Assembly (NCBI GenBank): GCA_023255355.1
Contig: JALRIU010000260.1
Span: forward strand, 1 to 11,154
Source: Pseudomonadales bacterium
GTDB lineage: Bacteria > Pseudomonadota > Gammaproteobacteria > Pseudomonadales > JAHEIH01
Direction of reading: 5' to 3'
DNA length: 11,154 nucleotides
The position numbers and the translations under genes are program-made. Under the pieces are notes generated by a model. The model saw nothing but the letters and a program-made list of their open reading frames with translations. It had not been told where the DNA came from and searched no databases. This document shows positions 7,256 through 11,154 of this stretch, piece by piece; the stretch's first letter is position 1, and the number at the start of each line of letters is the position of its first letter.

Positions 7256-7392
7256 GTTGAGGTCCAATAGTGGGTTGGTCAAAGAGTAACTAATGCGCCT
7301 TGGCAATACAAACAAATGGCTAGGAATAATAACTAATACTACAAACTATCGAACTACAGGCGACTATCACCGCTTGATATCCCAAATAAATA
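7256..7392 (-). promoter_or_regulatory. Upstream region of the gentisate-TRAP operon with a TAGT motif cluster
   Basis: This 137-bp gap is the only place where the six-gene operon can have a nearby promoter. On the sense (minus) strand five TAGT motifs fall between 7366 and 7332, starting about 10, 8, 7 and 6 bp apart. The first four read GATAGT, TGTAGT, GATAGT, TGTAGT, an alternating direct repeat. AT-rich sequence including TATTAT follows immediately downstream and could hold a -10 box, but no convincing -35/-10 pair is visible. A regulator binding site is plausible; no regulator is identified for it. An imperfect inverted repeat GATAT/ATATC (7376-7394) overlaps the end of the sulfatase gene, but it lacks a T-tract and is not a terminator. 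Confidence 0.35.
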
Positions 7393-9039
7393 TCACAAAA
7401 CGGTAACGGCACTTTCTTTATAGCCATATCGAATCGCTTTGGCTTCTACCTTATCACCTGTAACAATATTGAATGGCGTTACATACAGCTGCCAATCACC
7501 TTCATTGATACGATAACCGATAGAAGCATTGTATGTTTGTGATGTAAGCTCAATTTTCCCATCTTCCTTCGTTATTACCGATGGCGCCATAGTTATAGGC
7601 TGAATACCATTGGGCCATATGGAATGAATCATCTCCAATTCGTTTTCAACACCCCAATCAGGCACTTCACTCAACCACATATCAGCTGCGCCCCGCATCC
7701 GTTGCAACACATTAGCATATTCCGGATTTGCTGCTAGATTGATCGTTTCTTGCGGGTCGTTATTTGTATCATATAGCTCTTCTGCGGGACGCGGGGCTTT
7801 AAAATAAATGGCCTGCTGCTCGGTTAAACTTTCATTTGCAAGACCTGACCACAGCGCACGTGCAGCAGGGAACATATCACGGAACATTAAGGGCCTGAAA
7901 TAGGGTAAATCAGCCATCATATTTCGCATGTACTTGTAGCGCTCATCTCGCACTGCGCGCACACGGTCGGGGACTGAGTCCATGCGATCACGCGCGGCAA
8001 AAACATATGGGGTTGCAGGTTCGTTGAAAATATCGACCCCATCCACAAAACTGGGTTTATCCACCCCCGCAAGGCCAAGAATGGTCGGCGCCAAATCGAC
8101 AAAGGAGACCAAACGATCACTGCTACCACCTTGGTTTTTTCCAGAAGGCAAACGAATCACCATCGGCACATGTAGGCCAGAATCATAGACCGCGCGTTTC
8201 GATCTAGGGAATGCATCACCGTGATCAGTCGTCCAGATAACGACAGTGTTACCATCAAGACCATCAGCCTTCAGATTTTCTAATATCTCACCCACTTGCT
8301 TATCCATGTAATGAATATTGTCATAGAACTGAGCAATAGTTTGTCGAACCTTGGCGTTATCAGGAAGAAATACAGGCACTTGAACTGCGGTAGGATCAGT
8401 AATAGCCTCAACACCTTTATCTTTGCGCCATTGCACGATAGCTTTAACCATTGGGCCCCAACGCTTTGGCAAATCTGGATCATTTGCCACCTCTTCAGTC
8501 GCCAATCTACTTTCATGGGTTGCCATCAAATTAATCATAGCGAAGAAGGGTTTATCTTTGGGTAATAAACGCCAGACTGCGGTATCTGGATCTGCCATAA
8601 AATTACCAACGTCTTGATCCCAAATAGTAAAAGGTTCACCAAATTGATAATCTTTTTTTGCGACATTTGCCGTTGCATACCCAGCGCGTCTTAATAATTC
8701 AGGAAAGGCCTTAACTTGTGCAGGCGGCACTGCCTCATAGCTTATTGGCCCGCCACTTCCAGTTCGCATCTGATGGGTTAATAGTTTGACTGGTTGAACA
8801 CCAGTAATCAAAGCAGATCGACTCGGGGCGCACACCCCCGCTGCGGTAAATACTTGGGTGTATTTGGTGCCCTGAGCTGCGAGTGCATCAATATTTGGTG
8901 TATTAGCAACCTTGTCACCAAAGGCGCCAACGCGGGGGCTCATATCCTCCGCGACAATCAACAGAATATTAGGACGCTCAGCCGCAAAAGCTGACAATGA
9001 GGATAAAGCTAACGCACTGACTAATAAAAATCTGAACAT
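7393..9039 (-). CDS. Exported sulfatase, SGSH-like (S1_8 type), with extra C-terminal domain
   Basis: This 548-residue exported sulfatase has a signal peptide at residues 1-19 (cleavage near AFA-AERPN). RPNILLIVAEDMSP carries the first metal ligands (E31-D32, where many sulfatases have D-D). C70-A-P-S-R is the formylglycine site, a Cys-type motif that needs the maturation enzyme. TTDHGDAFPRSKRAVYDSG (residues 270-288) holds the C-terminal metal ligands. The FLPDNAKVRQTIAQFYDNI stretch and the ELYDTNNDPQETINL end resemble N-sulfoglucosamine sulfohydrolases (SGSH), placing it near subfamily S1_8. The last 65 residues form a separate beta-rich module. ATG 9039 gives a clean signal peptide; an upstream in-frame TTG (9096) would lie inside a hairpin. 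The ribosome binding site is GGTGGA (9048-9053). The likely role is desulfation of a marine polysaccharide in the periplasm; the true substrate is unknown. Confidence 0.88.
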   Translation of the reverse strand: MFRFLLVSALALSSLSAFAAERPNILLIVAEDMSPRVGAFGDKVANTPNIDALAAQGTKYTQVFTAAGVCAPSRSALITGVQPVKLLTHQMRTGSGGPISYEAVPPAQVKAFPELLRRAGYATANVAKKDYQFGEPFTIWDQDVGNFMADPDTAVWRLLPKDKPFFAMINLMATHESRLATEEVANDPDLPKRWGPMVKAIVQWRKDKGVEAITDPTAVQVPVFLPDNAKVRQTIAQFYDNIHYMDKQVGEILENLKADGLDGNTVVIWTTDHGDAFPRSKRAVYDSGLHVPMVIRLPSGKNQGGSSDRLVSFVDLAPTILGLAGVDKPSFVDGVDIFNEPATPYVFAARDRMDSVPDRVRAVRDERYKYMRNMMADLPYFRPLMFRDMFPAARALWSGLANESLTEQQAIYFKAPRPAEELYDTNNDPQETINLAANPEYANVLQRMRGAADMWLSEVPDWGVENELEMIHSIWPNGIQPITMAPSVITKEDGKIELTSQTYNASIGYRINEGDWQLYVTPFNIVTGDKVEAKAIRYGYKESAVTVL

Positions 9040-9055
9040 GATTTTAATCCACCAA

Positions 9056-9089
9056 TTAAAAAGGGCCGAAAGTAAAACTCTCAACCCTT
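9056..9089 (-). terminator. Rho-independent terminator or attenuator just upstream of the SGSH-like sulfatase
   Basis: On the minus strand 9089-9078 pairs with 9072-9061 as a 12-bp stem with a 5-base loop (9077-9073), followed by a T-run (five T from 9062 to 9058, two of them in the stem). All 12 pairs form in minus-strand RNA, counting three G-U wobbles (9084/9066, 9083/9067, 9080/9070). The same three positions would be C-A mismatches in plus-strand RNA, so the structure is specific to minus-strand transcripts. It could end the upstream sulfatase transcript. However, it finishes about 5 bases before the ribosome binding site of the next gene, leaving no room for a promoter, so an attenuator is possible. 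Confidence 0.6.
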
Positions 9090-9101
9090 GGGCCACTTAA
9101 A

Positions 9102-9252
9102 TTTTAACGACGAATCTCCGAGCGTAATAATTCAAATAATAAGCGTCATGAGCGAAGGAAAGTCGAAGCAAAAGTTTTTGAAAAACCGGAATGTACATAG
9201 AGTACCTGAGGATTTTGAAAAAACTTTTAACGAGGAATCTCCGAGCGCAATA
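9102..9252. repeat. Tandem palindromic dispersed-type repeat: one full unit plus a truncated unit
   Basis: A 28-bp sequence occurs twice in direct orientation, at 9102-9129 and 9225-9252, with 26 of 28 bases identical. The shared core is GAATCTCCGAGCG. Between the copies lies an imperfect hairpin: AAAAGTTTTT (9170-9179) pairs perfectly with AAAAACTTTT (9219-9228), AAAA with TTTT (9182-9185 with 9213-9216), and GTAC with GTAC (9193-9196 with 9202-9205) around a 5-base loop. The layout reads as a full unit of roughly 105 bp (about 9148-9252) preceded by the end of a second copy. It resembles short palindromic repeats scattered through marine gammaproteobacterial genomes. That resemblance is from memory and copy number cannot be seen here. 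No reading frame in it is convincing. Confidence 0.65.
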
Positions 9253-9254
9253 GC

Positions 9255-10892
9255 TTATTCTTGACGTTCCATCCAAGGCTGATACATCTCACCCTTATCC
9301 TGCTTCTCGAGCTTTAATTTAGTATCAGGAAACAACCCCATATACATATCTTTACGGTTTGGATAGGTCAACCACTCATCAGGGAAGGCTGCTTCCTTCG
9401 GACCGTTTTCATCACGCAGATTCATGCCATCTGACAAACGCGCATTGTAAGGCACCACACGCTGTCCTTTGTTGTTCAATAGTTTGGCTGCAAGTGCTTC
9501 GCGTAACTCTTGGACTAGTGGACGGTATTCGCGTTTGAAGAATAAATTGGTGCGTTCTTCTGGATCATTTTTAAGATCGTACAGTTCTTCGATATCCCAG
9601 ACACCGTGGTATTGGATATATTTAAAGTCACCGCGGCGAATCGCAAAGGTGGTTGGGGTCATCGCAAAGTTGTATTCCCAAAAATACTCGTAGACAAAAT
9701 CTGGGGCATTCCAGGTTTTAGGATCGACTTCGCGTGTTGCCACGGGTAATACACTGACGCCCTCAAATTGTTCAGGCGATTCTACACCTGCAATATCCAA
9801 GAAGGTTGGCGCCAAGTCCAAATTACGTACCACTGCTGGGTTCACATCTCCGGCGGGTACTAGCCCTGGCGAATATACGATTAATGGCACACGCACTGAA
9901 CTTTCATAGGCATTGCGCTTGTCGATCAAACCGTGATCGCCGAACAAGAAACCATTATCACTAAAGAAAACTAACGTTGTATTTTCAAGCTCGCCTGTAT
10001 CTTTTAACCACTGCACAATTCGACCCACACTATCATCTACTGATGATAGAGCACCGAAATACTCTTTAAGATAATCGGTCATTTTACGGTCGCTGGCATA
10101 AAAGAAATCGATACCGTGCCAGCTATTACGTTGGTTTTGTACCCACATCGGTTTATTTTTACGGCCTTCCTCTGTTGGGATACTGGTATCAGGCAATTTG
10201 AATTCCACATTGGCGTACTGACCGCGATGACGTGGTGCTGGTTTGGCATCGGAATGCACCGCTTTATGACTTAGGTATAAGAAGAAAGGCTTCGATTTAT
10301 CCCTGCCATCTTCCAGCCAATCCATCGCATAATCGGTTAACTCATCTGTGATATAGCCCTTTTGATTAACGTGTTGTCCATCAATATTCAACTGATTAAC
10401 CATCCCTTGATCCAGCAGATGTTTTGGAATACTGTCTGTTGGATAGTACGACCCTTGACCCGCAAAGCTTACCCAACGATCGAAGCCTGGACGTGGGCCA
10501 TCATGATGATCGCCCATATGCCATTTTCCAAAGAAACCCGTCTGATAACCTGCGTCTTGCAAATATTTAGGGAAGAAGGTTAAACCTTGATCTGTTGAAT
10601 TATTGTTATCTACAACGCCATGATTTCTGGCTGTCATGCCCGTAAGAATCGTTGCTCGACTTGGCGAACAAAGCGACGAAGTGACAACAGCATTAGGAAA
10701 ATACGTACCATTAGCTGCCAGACTGTCAATGTTTGGGGTTTTTACAGCTGGGGTTAAAAAACCCATACCATCAAACCGCAAATCATCAATCAAAATAAAG
10801 ATCATATTGCGTTGCTTAGCATCACTAGCAAAGACGCTCGAGCTAACTATTGATGCAAATAAAATGACAAAACACGTTTTAAAAAAATTCAC
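9255..10892 (-). CDS. Exported sulfatase, N-acetylglucosamine-6-sulfatase-like (S1_11 type)
   Basis: This 545-residue exported sulfatase starts at GTG 10892 and has a signal peptide at residues 1-22 (hydrophobic FVILFASIVSSSVFA, cleavage before SDAK). Catalytic features in order are IFILIDDLRFDG with metal ligands D36-D37, the formylglycine motif C75-S-P-S-R, GFFGKWHMG with K123 and H125, LSHKAVHSD with H213, and SDNGFLFGDHGLIDKR with D312, N313, H320 and K325. The SVDDSVGRIVQWLKDTGEL region and the DHGLIDKRNAYESSVRVPL order resemble human GNS and bacterial S1_11 sulfatases. A C-terminal tail of about 60 residues after LLNNKGQRVVPYN is specific to its group. A longer frame from 11000 would overlap the upstream gene by 92 bp and is rejected. 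It lies 16 bp after the third sulfatase and surely shares its transcript. The exact substrate is unknown; sulfated amino sugar or algal glycan is inferred. Confidence 0.88.
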   Translation of the reverse strand: MNFFKTCFVILFASIVSSSVFASDAKQRNMIFILIDDLRFDGMGFLTPAVKTPNIDSLAANGTYFPNAVVTSSLCSPSRATILTGMTARNHGVVDNNNSTDQGLTFFPKYLQDAGYQTGFFGKWHMGDHHDGPRPGFDRWVSFAGQGSYYPTDSIPKHLLDQGMVNQLNIDGQHVNQKGYITDELTDYAMDWLEDGRDKSKPFFLYLSHKAVHSDAKPAPRHRGQYANVEFKLPDTSIPTEEGRKNKPMWVQNQRNSWHGIDFFYASDRKMTDYLKEYFGALSSVDDSVGRIVQWLKDTGELENTTLVFFSDNGFLFGDHGLIDKRNAYESSVRVPLIVYSPGLVPAGDVNPAVVRNLDLAPTFLDIAGVESPEQFEGVSVLPVATREVDPKTWNAPDFVYEYFWEYNFAMTPTTFAIRRGDFKYIQYHGVWDIEELYDLKNDPEERTNLFFKREYRPLVQELREALAAKLLNNKGQRVVPYNARLSDGMNLRDENGPKEAAFPDEWLTYPNRKDMYMGLFPDTKLKLEKQDKGEMYQPWMERQE

Positions 10893-10896
10893 AACA

Positions 10897-10902
10897 TTTC
10901 CT
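10897..10902 (-). promoter_or_regulatory. Ribosome binding site that sets the GTG start of the second sulfatase
   Basis: The reverse strand reads AGGAAA here, with its AGGA core six bases before GTG 10892. No in-frame ATG gives a signal peptide, while the GTG does. The site sits in the short gap after the upstream sulfatase stop, fixing this otherwise doubtful start. Confidence 0.7.
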
Positions 10903-10908
10903 ATTTTA

Positions 10909-11154
10909 TTAGTAATCTGCCATACGGCGGTCAAATAATGGACTGGCGATGGTAACACCGGCCTGATGTTTCTCGATGGCTTTAAGGATATCTGCAACAA
11001 CCTCTGGATGATCAGCTGCGATATTTTTCATCTCGCCGATATCTTGGCGCAGGTCGTACAATACTGGCTCATCAAACTTGACACTTTTTTCACCGCTATA
11101 AAGCACAGGTATCGAGTACAAATGCAGTTTATAGTTGCCTTTGCGATAGGCCTG
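10909..11154 (-). CDS. Third sulfatase, C-terminal fragment (rest outside window)
   Basis: The last 81 codons of a gene that enters from the right edge, ending at TAA 10909-10911. The translation begins QAYRKGNYKLHLY at the edge and includes LYDLRQDIGEMKNIAADHP. This matches the final beta-hairpin of S1 sulfatases, where the phrase before it (R-x-G-x-Y-K) and L-Y-D-L-x-x-D with N-I-A are conserved. The family call rests on this tail and on the two complete sulfatases downstream. The catalytic motifs, signal peptide and subfamily cannot be seen. It is 16 bp upstream of the next sulfatase on the same strand, so the two form an operon. The frame is open to the window edge with no sign of damage, so this is a cut at the window boundary rather than a pseudogene. 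Confidence 0.75.
   Translation of the reverse strand, partial: QAYRKGNYKLHLYSIPVLYSGEKSVKFDEPVLYDLRQDIGEMKNIAADHPEVVADILKAIEKHQAGVTIASPLFDRRMADY

Noticed and set aside
7256..7315. Twenty-residue N-terminal extension of the maleylpyruvate isomerase
   Set aside because: It needs a TTG start, adds residues with no counterpart in the family, and the internal ATG 7255 gives the normal N-terminus.
7376..7394. GATAT/ATATC inverted repeat at the end of the SGSH-like sulfatase gene
   Set aside because: Arms are only 5-6 bp, AT-rich, and not followed by a T-run, so it is not supported as a terminator or operator.
8296..8565. Plus-strand frame of 89 codons, and other plus-strand frames over the sulfatases and the operon
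   Set aside because: These are shadows of conserved minus-strand genes; none shows a domain or a start signal.
9040..9096. Nineteen-residue extension of the SGSH-like sulfatase
   Set aside because: It starts at a non-ATG codon, runs through the hairpin and pushes the signal peptide inward; ATG 9039 with GGTGGA upstream is better.
9102..9252. Possible CRISPR array or insertion sequence
   Set aside because: Only two copies of the 28-bp sequence are present, spaced over 120 bp with a hairpin between, and no transposase or cas gene is nearby; a palindromic dispersed repeat fits better.
10893..11000. Thirty-six-residue extension of the second sulfatase
   Set aside because: It would overlap the upstream sulfatase by 92 bp and bury the signal peptide; the GTG at 10892 has a ribosome binding site and an immediate signal sequence.

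Overview
The window looks like part of the chromosome of a marine, aerobic gammaproteobacterium. G+C looks moderate and coding density is high. The window combines hydroxybenzoate catabolism, a TRAP transporter and a run of exported S1-type sulfatases, a mix typical of marine heterotrophs that live on algal or plant debris. The taxonomic statement is inference from gene content and protein resemblance.

Left part (1-2106): the first half of pobA (4-hydroxybenzoate 3-monooxygenase) runs off the left edge on the minus strand. It is divergent from an AraC-type regulator of the PobR kind, and the short gap between them holds ATTGT/ACAAT repeats. A DUF1415 gene follows pobR on the plus strand and overlaps the end of the next, convergent operon by 15 bp.

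Centre (2092-7255, minus strand): a tight six-gene operon, in transcription order zeta-class maleylpyruvate isomerase, gentisate 1,2-dioxygenase, fumarylpyruvate hydrolase, then TRAP DctP, DctQ and DctM. Gaps are 9-12 bp, with one 7-bp overlap. The enzymes would convert gentisate through maleylpyruvate and fumarylpyruvate to fumarate plus pyruvate. The TRAP system most plausibly imports the aromatic acid that feeds them. The hydroxylase that makes gentisate and a dedicated regulator are not in the window. About 75 bp upstream of the first gene lies a cluster of five ACTA (TAGT on the sense strand) motifs.

Right part (7393-11154, minus strand): three sulfatases in a row. They are an SGSH-like enzyme (S1_8 type) with a small extra C-terminal domain, a GlcNAc-6-sulfatase-like enzyme, and the C-terminal end of a third that enters from the right edge. 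All three are transcribed towards the gentisate operon. The gap between the first two holds a tandem palindromic dispersed-type repeat (9102-9252). It also holds a terminator-like hairpin that pairs fully only as minus-strand RNA and sits directly against the ribosome binding site of the SGSH-like gene, so it may be an attenuator.

No tRNA, rRNA, CRISPR array, transposase or phage gene was recognised. I do not see a wholly new system. The most unusual points are the hairpin at the sulfatase leader, the tandem repeat, the TRAP-coupled gentisate operon beside pobA/pobR, and the possible link between desulfation and aromatic degradation.
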